A stretch of DNA of 64,000 nt from the NCBI RefSeq assembly GCF_026725475.1, contig NZ_CP109967.1, positions 496,001-560,000 on the forward strand, in the 5' to 3' direction. The translations under genes and the position numbers were made by a program. The notes beneath the pieces are model-generated. The model had not been told where the DNA came from. It saw nothing but the letters and a program-made list of their open reading frames with translations, and made no database searches. Origin of the DNA: Catenovulum adriaticum (GTDB taxonomy: Bacteria; Pseudomonadota; Gammaproteobacteria; Enterobacterales; Alteromonadaceae). Shown piece after piece: positions 34,058 through 42,693 of the stretch; position 1 is the first letter of the stretch, and every line of letters starts with the position of its first letter.

Positions 34058-36523
34058 CTATTTTATAATTGGGTTAAGTCCAGCTTCCGGGGGGAAAGAC
34101 CAAGATTGATTATTGACAATACAAGCACCATCCCAACTTAATTGGAAGCTTTGCTCAGTCGGCGTAGAGATCTTAGCGACAGCGGATGATTCAGAACCTC
34201 TCAACTCCACTTTTGTATCTTTCCAGCTGGCAACAAGCTGCTCGAAATTTAGTTCTGGCGATAAATTGCCAACTTCAACGTACCATGCGCTTTGCTCACC
34301 GTAGGATCTCACTTCACGTCCTCGTGTTAACCCCTGGCTAACCCGTTCAATAGGCTCTGAACAGCCAATAACTACAAAGGCATTACCGCTTTTAATCATG
34401 CACCAATGTTCATTAATAAATACTTCATCTAATGCCTCGGTAGGCAAATAAATATGAGTAAACTTAACTCGGGTATCCGCATTTAATTTAAACAACATCA
34501 TGGCTGTATTTTTATGTTGCATCACTCTGGGCAACACTCCATTACCAGCCCAATACGAGGGGCGACCTTCGCCGCCGGGTGTATCTTCCCCAGGATGATT
34601 TAACCAAACTCTGGCTTTAGGATTTTTAGCAAATTGAATATCCAATAGATGTTGCTGATGACCCGGCTTGCCCGTTAAGTGGTCAACTGAACTAGATAAC
34701 ATGACGCCAGCTTGCTTCCAGACTAAAATTTTTGCAGCTTTGTCCATGCCTTGTGTGTAATAAGCTTCAACCGAATTTCGGTTTTCTAATCGCGCAATTT
34801 CGTTACTCAGTGCTGGAGGCTCATATTGACTCAAACAAAACATTGGTAGCGATGCACACATTCGGGTATGCCAACCATCTCCCCAAGCAATATGGCCAAA
34901 ACCGGCTAATTCAGTCATTTCATTAGCCATCAGTTCTTTTTCATAAACTCGGCCCATGGTGCCGCTGGCGACCCCATTTTGAAAATGTAATGCACTCATG
35001 ATCATGAGCCGATCAATGACAGTTTTGGCTTTTTGCTTTAACAAATCACAATCAGACAATTCATAAATTGCGAACAGACCAATGTAATCTATCGGGTAGT
35101 AACAAGATGAATTCCATTCAGTTAACCCATTTTCTAAAATATGATCAAACCATAAATTAAGCCTTTGACTGGCAATTTTTTGTTGCTCGTTGCCAAGCCG
35201 CCCTGAGCACAAAAATTGCTCGCGTGGAAAGTACTGGCCAGCAAGTAGCTGGGACACATGGAAACACAACACATGATTTTCGCTCCAAAACCACATGGCA
35301 TCGTTACCCGGCTCGTCTAACCAATATCGATACCCTAAAATAGAAGATTTAACTCTGTCCCACATTTTGTCAGGGAGCTGAGTGTAATTTGACATCTTCC
35401 ACGCCCACAAGACTGACACCATCCAAAAGTCAGAACAGTCTTCTCGCAAACTAATTTTTTGTAATGTGCGATTTAAAATCGAAGCGGCGAGCTCAGGATT
35501 AGATTTATTCGCTAATAAAGCCAATAACTTGCCAGTTGTATTCATGCCTTCTGCAGCAATGAATGCCAAACCATTTTGTTTACGTGCCTGAATACTACTT
35601 TGCGCAGGCGCTTTGCCTTCGGGCATAATATTAACGTTACAGACCCGTTTCAACTCAATACCCTGATATTGAAACGCAAGCTCAACAGCATAATGTGCAG
35701 GTTTTAGCGTTGGCGGTAATTGCAAACAAAATTTATTTTGTTCAATCTGAATACTCTGTAGTGTTAGTGTTTCGTCAATCTCTTCTTCATTTGACATCCC
35801 CCAAATGCGGCCTTTCACAGATAATGACGCAGGCAGTTCACACTCACTTTGAAGGTAAAATTGATGATTTTTCACATTTAAGTTATAGGCTAAACCTGAT
35901 GTGAAAGCTTCAATATCAGCTAAATTCTGTTCATTTAGCCCGTCTAAATAAGTTTTCAGATGCGTATCATCTAATAGTATGAGTTCAAAAAAGTATTGGG
36001 TGTCTCGCTCAAATAAATCTTCAGCATGCACAATGACTTCATTTTTCCCCTGTTCAAGCGGCAGGCTGATTTCAACTGAACTGACCGTATTTCGTTTAAA
36101 CGGTGTGAATTGAGTAACCAATTTACGGTTTACCCAAATGCGAACACCACCACAAGTACTCAACTTGAAATTGCAGCTTTGTTTTTTATCGCTATGCAAA
36201 ATCGTTTCGGCCCAATACTGAACATGGGTCGGGGTATAAATAAACCCTGAAAAATCAACTTTACGTTTGCCATTAGCAAAATTAATATGTGGACACTCAG
36301 GCTTATCGTTTAAATCAACTGAACGATTCGCCATTTGTTGCCAAAAATGTTTTCGGCAGGGCAAGTCACCAACATCTACAAAACCATTTTGAAATTTATA
36401 TTTCAATTTATCTTCCATGGTTTCATGGTCTTCAAATTGCCCAAAACGTTTGATAATAGGGTCTGAAATTAAAAATCGGGTTAACGCATCGTTTCGTCCG
36501 ATTTCACAGTTAGCAGCTGTCAT
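34058..36523 (-). CDS. Large cytoplasmic alpha/alpha-toroid protein, probable carbohydrate-active enzyme of unknown family
   Basis: 821 residues without a signal peptide. The N-terminal 250 residues look like a beta-sandwich ligand-binding domain (FSGFIYTPTHVQYWAETIL; GGVRIWVNRKLV; EQGKNEVIVHAEDLF). The middle (about 320-600) is helical and toroid-like, with conserved-looking MWFWSENHVLCFH, GLTEWNSSCYYPIDYIG and GTMGRVYEKELM, and the C-terminus is again beta-rich. This resembles the architecture of heparinase-like lyases and related hydrolases, but I recognise no named family. It is the promoter-proximal gene of the GH105/GPH/AGE operon, so it probably acts on the same imported uronate oligosaccharide. 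Start at ATG 36523. Confidence 0.7.
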   Translation of the reverse strand: MTAANCEIGRNDALTRFLISDPIIKRFGQFEDHETMEDKLKYKFQNGFVDVGDLPCRKHFWQQMANRSVDLNDKPECPHINFANGKRKVDFSGFIYTPTHVQYWAETILHSDKKQSCNFKLSTCGGVRIWVNRKLVTQFTPFKRNTVSSVEISLPLEQGKNEVIVHAEDLFERDTQYFFELILLDDTHLKTYLDGLNEQNLADIEAFTSGLAYNLNVKNHQFYLQSECELPASLSVKGRIWGMSNEEEIDETLTLQSIQIEQNKFCLQLPPTLKPAHYAVELAFQYQGIELKRVCNVNIMPEGKAPAQSSIQARKQNGLAFIAAEGMNTTGKLLALLANKSNPELAASILNRTLQKISLREDCSDFWMVSVLWAWKMSNYTQLPDKMWDRVKSSILGYRYWLDEPGNDAMWFWSENHVLCFHVSQLLAGQYFPREQFLCSGRLGNEQQKIASQRLNLWFDHILENGLTEWNSSCYYPIDYIGLFAIYELSDCDLLKQKAKTVIDRLMIMSALHFQNGVASGTMGRVYEKELMANEMTELAGFGHIAWGDGWHTRMCASLPMFCLSQYEPPALSNEIARLENRNSVEAYYTQGMDKAAKILVWKQAGVMLSSSVDHLTGKPGHQQHLLDIQFAKNPKARVWLNHPGEDTPGGEGRPSYWAGNGVLPRVMQHKNTAMMLFKLNADTRVKFTHIYLPTEALDEVFINEHWCMIKSGNAFVVIGCSEPIERVSQGLTRGREVRSYGEQSAWYVEVGNLSPELNFEQLVASWKDTKVELRGSESSAVAKISTPTEQSFQLSWDGACIVNNQSWSFPPEAGLNPIIK

Positions 36524-36577
36524 TATAAATACTCAATTACTACATTGTTTTTTAATTGTATACATTTCGTGACTCAA

Positions 36578-36695
36578 TGCAAACAATTATAAAATTTGCA
36601 TAAATTTGCATAAAAACCTTATTAAATGAGATTAAAATTTAAATTCCGCGTTTAAACTGGGTAAAATAGACTTAAAAAATAATGCAAAATTGCAT
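36578..36695. promoter_or_regulatory. Cluster of TGCAAA/TTTGCA half-sites, candidate operators of the adjacent LacI protein
   Basis: The divergent region between the GH105 operon and a lacI-type gene contains ATGCAAAC (36577-36584), TTTGCATAAATTTGCATAA (36595-36613) and ATGCAAAATTGCAT (36682-36695, arms ATGCAA/TTGCAT). No similar density was noticed elsewhere. LacI-family binding is inferred from position and symmetry. Confidence 0.45.
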
Positions 36696-36774
36696 AAATT
36701 AATAATTATTTTGCAAAAATAACCTTTTTAGTGATAAAATAGTTATCTAAAACAACCTAATTTAAGAGCTGGAT

Positions 36775-37809
36775 GTGACTTTAAAAGAAATTGCTAAACA
36801 AGCGGATGTATCTGTTAGTACTGTCTCTCGTGTATTAAACGGCACAGCTAAGATTAGCCTGCCAGTAGCAGACAAAATAATGCAAATTGCGCAAAAAACT
36901 GGCTACTTAGACAAATTTAAGCAAAAAACTAAAAACCAATCTTTATTTCACGATAAACAAATTTTATTAGTCACCCCCAGAAACGCTGCGTTAAATCAAA
37001 GCGGTAATATTATTTCTTATACGCTTATTGAGTCACTGCGAAACTTATGCGCTGAACAAAATATTAAATTATCGTCTTTGTTAACTCACTCAGGTCAAAA
37101 CTCTGCAGAAAAACTAAAACAAACCTTAAGCCAGCAAAAGTTTGATGGCATTATTTTAGTATGGGCTGACGATCCTGAGTTATTAACATCAGTTAGTGAA
37201 TATTCAATGCCAAGTGTGCTGATTAATGGTGAAGACAGAAGTATGAATATTGACTCAGTCGGTTTTAGCAATCGTTATGGCGCTATGATGGCTGTGGATC
37301 ACTTATTAAATAAAGGTCATAAAAACATAGGTTTGTTAAGTTATAGTGGCCGTCAAACTATTTATTTACGTGAAAGTGGCTACCGAGATAGCTTATACAA
37401 TGCAAAAGTTGCATTAAACCAAGATTTGCATATCACCTGTGATGACTATAGTGACCAAGCAGCTGAAAACGCCGTAAACAATTGGCTTGATTCACATGCA
37501 GATATCCCCATTAGCGCGCTATTTTGCGTAACCGACGGCTTGGCTTTAGGCGCCATTTTAGCATTACAAAAACGGGGAATACGCGTACCTGAAGATATAT
37601 CAGTTGTCGGTATGGATGGCATTTTTTCACTCGATTTAGTCGAACCAAAATTAACAACCATTAAGTTGCCGTTTGATGCTCTCCCTTTTGAAGCGTTAAA
37701 AGTATTAGAATCACAGCAAGCTGAACAAAAAACGCGTAGCTACCACCTGCATCTTGAGTTAAGTTGTAAATTAATTGAAAGAGATAGTGTTAGTTCACTC
37801 AATACATAA
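36775..37809 (+). CDS. LacI-family regulator of the GH105 operon
   Basis: Transcriptional regulator, 344 residues. HTH at the extreme N-terminus (TLKEIAKQADVSVSTVSRVLNG), then the effector domain (about 60-335) with the family elements DGIILVW, SALFCVTDGLALGAI and EDISVVGMDG. The start is GTG at 36775 with AAGAG upstream; the overlapping ATG at 36773 is out of frame. It is divergent from the four-gene toroid/GH105/GPH/AGE operon with palindromic half-sites between them, so it most likely controls that operon. The effector is unknown, probably a uronate-derived mono- or disaccharide. Confidence 0.9.
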   Translation: MTLKEIAKQADVSVSTVSRVLNGTAKISLPVADKIMQIAQKTGYLDKFKQKTKNQSLFHDKQILLVTPRNAALNQSGNIISYTLIESLRNLCAEQNIKLSSLLTHSGQNSAEKLKQTLSQQKFDGIILVWADDPELLTSVSEYSMPSVLINGEDRSMNIDSVGFSNRYGAMMAVDHLLNKGHKNIGLLSYSGRQTIYLRESGYRDSLYNAKVALNQDLHITCDDYSDQAAENAVNNWLDSHADIPISALFCVTDGLALGAILALQKRGIRVPEDISVVGMDGIFSLDLVEPKLTTIKLPFDALPFEALKVLESQQAEQKTRSYHLHLELSCKLIERDSVSSLNT

Positions 37810-37843
37810 ATAAAATCATACTATGTCAATTATAGCAATAATC

Positions 37844-37871
37844 AACTAGACCGCTTTTTAGCGGCCTAGTT
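37844..37871. terminator. Terminator between convergent genes
   Basis: AACTAGACCGC pairs with GCGGCCTAGTT (one mismatch) around TTTTTA. It lies between the lacI-type gene and the DUF5060 glycosidase gene. Confidence 0.6.
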
Positions 37872-37907
37872 GGTAAATATAAAAGCATGCTGCATAGCAA
37901 GCTTGTT

Positions 37908-39524
37908 TTACTCAATTAATTCACTAACCAGTACCGCATCAGCTTCACCACGCCAAGGCGAAATAAACAGTTGATCTTTTTTGATGGTTTTTGCAGGTGT
38001 GTATTCACCGGTTAGCGTATTAAACCATTGATAGCGTCGTTTGTTTTTACCTTCTTTTGGTTTTAAATACCAATCGCCTCGAGAAAACTGATAATTTTCT
38101 TTAGGCACATAAATCAGATAAGTTTCTTTATCATTCATCATGGTATAAGCACTGCCGTTTTTCCAGGGGATAGGTTTAAAATCGGCAAAAGTAAAGCGCT
38201 CAAAAAATGCATTTAAGTGTTTAAAATAATCAAACCTAGGAATGATAAAATCAGCTGGCTGTTGGTACGGATTATAAATAATTACATTCCACGCCGCAGC
38301 TTGCCAATAATAGGTGCTGTAAACACCCGCAAATTGCGTTAACCAATTTCGTCTAAGCGATACTTCCGGATCAGTATAGTCACCTGGGAAAACTAAATAA
38401 GGTGACTCTTCGTAACCGCCATGTTCTATGTTATATACAGGCTTGTCTTTAAATTTGTTTCTTGCGTTAATCATTAAATTATAAATATCGCTGCCCCAAT
38501 CTTGGGTTGAAATAAAATCAACTTGTTCAGGATACTTAGAGCAATATTTATAATCATGTACTGTAACCAGTCGCTCATAATAATTTATGGCTCGCAAACG
38601 CTCTATTCTATTTTTTATATAAGCTTCATCCGCTCGACCGTAAAATAAAGCTTCTTTTGAAATATCCCAAATTACGTTTGGATACGCCTGATAACGCTTA
38701 ACCACATAATCAAAATACATGTTATCAGCTTGGGTATTCATATCCGGCCAATTAACGAGTTTATTCCATACATAAATCATTAAGTGGGCGACCATCCGCT
38801 TATCATGCAGCAATTGCACACTTCGATCTAATTTTTGAAAAAACTCAACATTTAAGGCTGAATAGTCTGGATTATCATTGTTGCCTAAAAACGGAAAAAT
38901 ATCTTTTGGACCACCAAAATCATGCTCAGGATATTGTTTTAGTCTTTCGTCTTTTTCCCAAGATACATCATACGAAAATACATTCATCACAATTTGGTTG
39001 AAGCCATTTTGTTTTAAAATAGATAAAAAATGATCGCTTTTTGGGGTGCCGGTTTGATTATGATAATCAAGGGCATACAGCCAATCCATTTCAAAACCTA
39101 ATAAAAAGTAAGGCGTGCCGTCTTCATAATAAAAATTCTGTTTATCTTGCGGATTTAAAACAATCGCCCCATGATTATCGGCTTTTGCTGGCTCAACAAT
39201 CACCTCACCGGTTTGACCCGTTAGTAAGTCGCTTGCACTTTGAGTGATAAATTGCCACTGGCCTTGTTTTGAGGCTGAAAACCGAATGAGCCAACGATTG
39301 TTGCCATCGTAAAAAATGGGCACTGTCATTTTATCGCCATCTGGGTGGGTAAAAATAGCGTTCGCATCTAACTGAAATGGCTGCTCGATAGTTTGTTTAA
39401 GCTTTATAGGGATATCAATCACTTCCCATTTAGCCACCGCATAAACCTGCGCATGAGCCAAATGGCTTAAGCATAATAAAAAACTGCCTAAAAACGTGAA
39501 AAAAACATATTTTAAGCGTGACAT
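37908..39524 (-). CDS. Secreted DUF5060/DUF4038-type glycoside hydrolase
   Basis: 538-residue exported enzyme; signal peptide ends SHLAHAQ. The N-terminal beta-sandwich (about 27-115) is of the DUF5060 kind (KWEVIDIPI, FTHPDGDKMTVPIFYDG, WLIRFSASKQGQW). A TIM barrel follows with FYYEDGTPYFLLGFEMDWL and the likely catalytic pair E291 (VIWDISKEAL) and E367 (YNIEHGGYEE). Related proteins (GH140-like and neighbouring families) occur in pectin and red-algal galactan loci; the bond cleaved is unknown. It lies 47 bp downstream of the GH2 gene in one operon. The ATG at 39524 follows AAGGAG. Confidence 0.82.
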   Translation of the reverse strand: MSRLKYVFFTFLGSFLLCLSHLAHAQVYAVAKWEVIDIPIKLKQTIEQPFQLDANAIFTHPDGDKMTVPIFYDGNNRWLIRFSASKQGQWQFITQSASDLLTGQTGEVIVEPAKADNHGAIVLNPQDKQNFYYEDGTPYFLLGFEMDWLYALDYHNQTGTPKSDHFLSILKQNGFNQIVMNVFSYDVSWEKDERLKQYPEHDFGGPKDIFPFLGNNDNPDYSALNVEFFQKLDRSVQLLHDKRMVAHLMIYVWNKLVNWPDMNTQADNMYFDYVVKRYQAYPNVIWDISKEALFYGRADEAYIKNRIERLRAINYYERLVTVHDYKYCSKYPEQVDFISTQDWGSDIYNLMINARNKFKDKPVYNIEHGGYEESPYLVFPGDYTDPEVSLRRNWLTQFAGVYSTYYWQAAAWNVIIYNPYQQPADFIIPRFDYFKHLNAFFERFTFADFKPIPWKNGSAYTMMNDKETYLIYVPKENYQFSRGDWYLKPKEGKNKRRYQWFNTLTGEYTPAKTIKKDQLFISPWRGEADAVLVSELIE

Positions 39525-39571
39525 CAGGCTAACTCCTTAATCTTATTTAATTGGAAATAATATTTGTTAAC

Positions 39572-42517
39572 TTATTGAGTTAAAACCTGTATTAACTCAA
39601 AGCCATTTAAACGCAGCAGCGCATCTGTTTTTTGTGTTTGAACATTTAATTTAACCCTGCCATTGTGTGATACGTTAAACGTATGCAACGCATAACCTTT
39701 AGCGGCTTTATTCGAACCGCCGTCTCCTTTGTTGCCGCCACCGGCAGTCGACACTTTAATTTTTCTGCCGTAGGTTGGTTGATACAAATTTGGCGAGTTA
39801 AATTTATTCGCTCCTGATAATACAAAATTTAGGGGGGATACTGCTTTTTTATCGCCGCTAAGCGCATGGTGCCAAGTTTTAAGGTGGTATCGGCCTGCAG
39901 GTAAATTTGCTAGCGTTAATGTTAATTCAGAATGAGTTTGTACAGCATCTTCTACCATAAAGCTTAAATCACCCGGCACACCCCATGCATGAGTCCATGC
40001 TAGTTTGTCAGTTGCCTTAATTGTCGCTTCAATATTTTGCCCATTTAAGGCTGTAAATGAGTATTTAAACTGATTTTTTTCACTTTCAGCTACTGACCAT
40101 GGTTGCCATTCATCTTGAATGTGTTGCTGTTTATTACCTAAATCAACTTGTAACTTTAATGGATCGTAGATGACACTTTGGCGACTCTTTTCATTATTTG
40201 ACCAGTTTTTAGTTTTAATACTAGCCGTGCCTGATTTTAATCCTTGCGCTTGAGCGGTTAATTTAATTGTACCTGGGGTGTCACCGACTCTAAACATCAC
40301 AGGTGCAACGCCATAACGCCAGCGTACCGGATTAGCCCCTATGCTCTCGTCACCAACAATTTCGGCGGGTCCATCAATTGTAAATTTAACATTGGGCGTA
40401 TCACCCGCTAGTTGATTTCCATCTTTGTCTTGTATGTAAACATATGCCATCACAATACTTGAACCGTCTGCTGATAAATCATAGCCTGTGGTGTCAATTT
40501 TTAATCCAATTTGGCTGGCTTTGCCTGCTTTAACTTTGGTTTGGCTAGCAACCCGTTTTCCTTGTTTGTAGGCATTCACTGTTATTGCACCTTGTTGCCA
40601 GTCAAATGGCACAAAAATAGATGGTGAATTTAAAAATTGATTCTTATCATTATATTCGGGTTCAAATTTGCCTAAACTTTTTTGGTTATGAAAAACCTCA
40701 ATTTGATCGGCATTGGTAAATATTTGCACTTTTCCATCTACTTGTGCGGCGTCTGCTGCAATTTCCACCATAGGTTTTTGCGTTAATTCTGATTGATACC
40801 AATAAAAATGAGGTTTAGGTAACCTAAATGCATCCCAGCTAGAGGCTGTCCAAGTGGATAAGTTAGGATACTCTTTGTCGCGTTTAATAAATGAGTAACC
40901 ATCTTGCCCACTCCAAGCGGCTGTACCAATTAAATTAGGATCTCCTTTGTAGCGTGAAATTAACGCTTGAGCGCCTAAAGTATCCGCTGAGCTACTATGT
41001 TCCATGGCAAATAATAACTCGTTTTCGGGTCTAACCGCACCGCGATAATCCATAACAGCATATATATCTGTTACCCCAGAATGCTGGGGCCCGGTCCATA
41101 ATGTACCGTTATTCATGGTCACTCTATACGGGTCTTCTTCTTTAGCGGCATAATGTAAACGCTTAACGGGGCCTCGGTGATTAATTCCAGCGCCCCACCC
41201 CCATACCGAAGGATGATTTTTATGGTTACGGATTGTTATTCTAAGTGATTCTTCTAACCTATCCATCCAAAGATCTGGGCCAAATTCAATCCAAGCTGGC
41301 GGTTCTTCAACTATTAAAATACCTAATTCATCACACGCTTGAAAAAACGCATCATCTTGTGGGTAATGAGCTAATCTAACCACATTCATCCCGGCTTGTT
41401 TCATTTTAATCGCATCATTCCGGTGTAAATTATTAGGCACAGCATCACCAATATAAGGATAGTGCTGATGGCGGTTAGCCCCAATTAACTCAATAGGCTT
41501 CCCATTTAGCAGTACACCTTCACCGAGTTTATGTTCAAACCAACGCAAACCTAACGGGTTATTTTGATTATCTAAAATTTCATTATTTTCAATTATTTGG
41601 CTATTCACACTATACAAATAAGGTGAGGCTGGCGACCATAAGTTAGGTGATGTAATGGCACTTGTCTGAAACAACACTTGATCGTCACCTGCTTTTATTA
41701 CTTTATCGGTCGTTAAGGTTTTTACCACTGTCTTATTCGCATCTACAATCCGAGTCACTAATTTAATTTTTTTATCTTTGTTACTGGTGTTTTTTAATTG
41801 GCTTTTTACGGTAACAGTGGCATTCTTATGGCTAACAGAAGGGGTAGTAATAGTAATACCTGCTTGGGTTGATTCCCACGGAAAGCTAAAATAAACAGGT
41901 GCTTTGGTCACTAAATAAACATCACGATATAAACCACCAAATAAAACATAATCCGCACTATGCCCATCTGGCGGAATCGTTTTATCTTTACGGTTATCTA
42001 ACTTAAGGGTGATAAGGTTATTGTCACCCTGGCGAACAAATTTTGTAATATCAAAATGAAACGGCGTATAACCACTCGTTGCATGCTCTGCTACATATGT
42101 TCCATTCACCCATAATTCAGTACGTTGATGCGCACCTTCAAATTCTAAAAAAACTTTATGTCCTGGTTTAGGATTTATATTGATCGTTTTTTGGTACCAG
42201 CTCACATCACGATGAAATGTTTTTTGAAATTTATCATCGGAACTGTCATCTAAATTGATTGAAGTAAGTTGATAACTATGCGGTAAATTCACTTTTTGCC
42301 ATTTACTTGCGCCATCTTGGCTTTTTGTAAACGGAAAAGTAGACAGCTCACCCTGATGATAAAGCCAATTTTGATTAAGATTTAGTTTAGTATTTTCGCT
42401 ATTTTGATTAATGGTCAACACTTGATTAGAAGAATGAGCCGTGCCAATAAATAAAAAACCTAATGCTAAAAGGTTAAAGAAAATCGTTAATTTAAATAAT
42501 TTAATCCTATTAATCAC
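39572..42517 (-). CDS. GH2-family protein with altered acid/base motif
   Basis: 981-residue exported GH2 protein; signal peptide ends IGTAHSS. Order: sugar-binding jelly roll (about 45-205, WYQKTINI; FEGAHQRTELWVNGTYVAEH), Ig-like domain (about 215-325), TIM barrel (about 330-590), then Big-like and further C-terminal beta domains. GH2 enzymes normally have W-x-x-G-N-E, giving the acid/base Glu; here the stretch reads W441-G-A-G-I-N446, so that Glu is absent. E506 in FAMEHSSS is a likely nucleophile equivalent. The operon with a DUF5060 glycosidase and the divergent fucosidase suggest a red-algal galactan substrate. Activity may be altered or binding-only. Confidence 0.85.
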   Translation of the reverse strand: MINRIKLFKLTIFFNLLALGFLFIGTAHSSNQVLTINQNSENTKLNLNQNWLYHQGELSTFPFTKSQDGASKWQKVNLPHSYQLTSINLDDSSDDKFQKTFHRDVSWYQKTININPKPGHKVFLEFEGAHQRTELWVNGTYVAEHATSGYTPFHFDITKFVRQGDNNLITLKLDNRKDKTIPPDGHSADYVLFGGLYRDVYLVTKAPVYFSFPWESTQAGITITTPSVSHKNATVTVKSQLKNTSNKDKKIKLVTRIVDANKTVVKTLTTDKVIKAGDDQVLFQTSAITSPNLWSPASPYLYSVNSQIIENNEILDNQNNPLGLRWFEHKLGEGVLLNGKPIELIGANRHQHYPYIGDAVPNNLHRNDAIKMKQAGMNVVRLAHYPQDDAFFQACDELGILIVEEPPAWIEFGPDLWMDRLEESLRITIRNHKNHPSVWGWGAGINHRGPVKRLHYAAKEEDPYRVTMNNGTLWTGPQHSGVTDIYAVMDYRGAVRPENELLFAMEHSSSADTLGAQALISRYKGDPNLIGTAAWSGQDGYSFIKRDKEYPNLSTWTASSWDAFRLPKPHFYWYQSELTQKPMVEIAADAAQVDGKVQIFTNADQIEVFHNQKSLGKFEPEYNDKNQFLNSPSIFVPFDWQQGAITVNAYKQGKRVASQTKVKAGKASQIGLKIDTTGYDLSADGSSIVMAYVYIQDKDGNQLAGDTPNVKFTIDGPAEIVGDESIGANPVRWRYGVAPVMFRVGDTPGTIKLTAQAQGLKSGTASIKTKNWSNNEKSRQSVIYDPLKLQVDLGNKQQHIQDEWQPWSVAESEKNQFKYSFTALNGQNIEATIKATDKLAWTHAWGVPGDLSFMVEDAVQTHSELTLTLANLPAGRYHLKTWHHALSGDKKAVSPLNFVLSGANKFNSPNLYQPTYGRKIKVSTAGGGNKGDGGSNKAAKGYALHTFNVSHNGRVKLNVQTQKTDALLRLNGFELIQVLTQ

Positions 42518-42693
42518 AATCTGAATCCTCCTTAAATAAAATATTCAACTATTTGGCTATGTATTTTTTACAAATAACATAACATTATAATATGTATTTA
42601 TATACGAATATTTTCTTTTATATTTAAGTTTTAGTTGAAAAACCTATCCAGCTTCTTTTATACTGAGACCACAATTAAGTTAATAAAACATAA

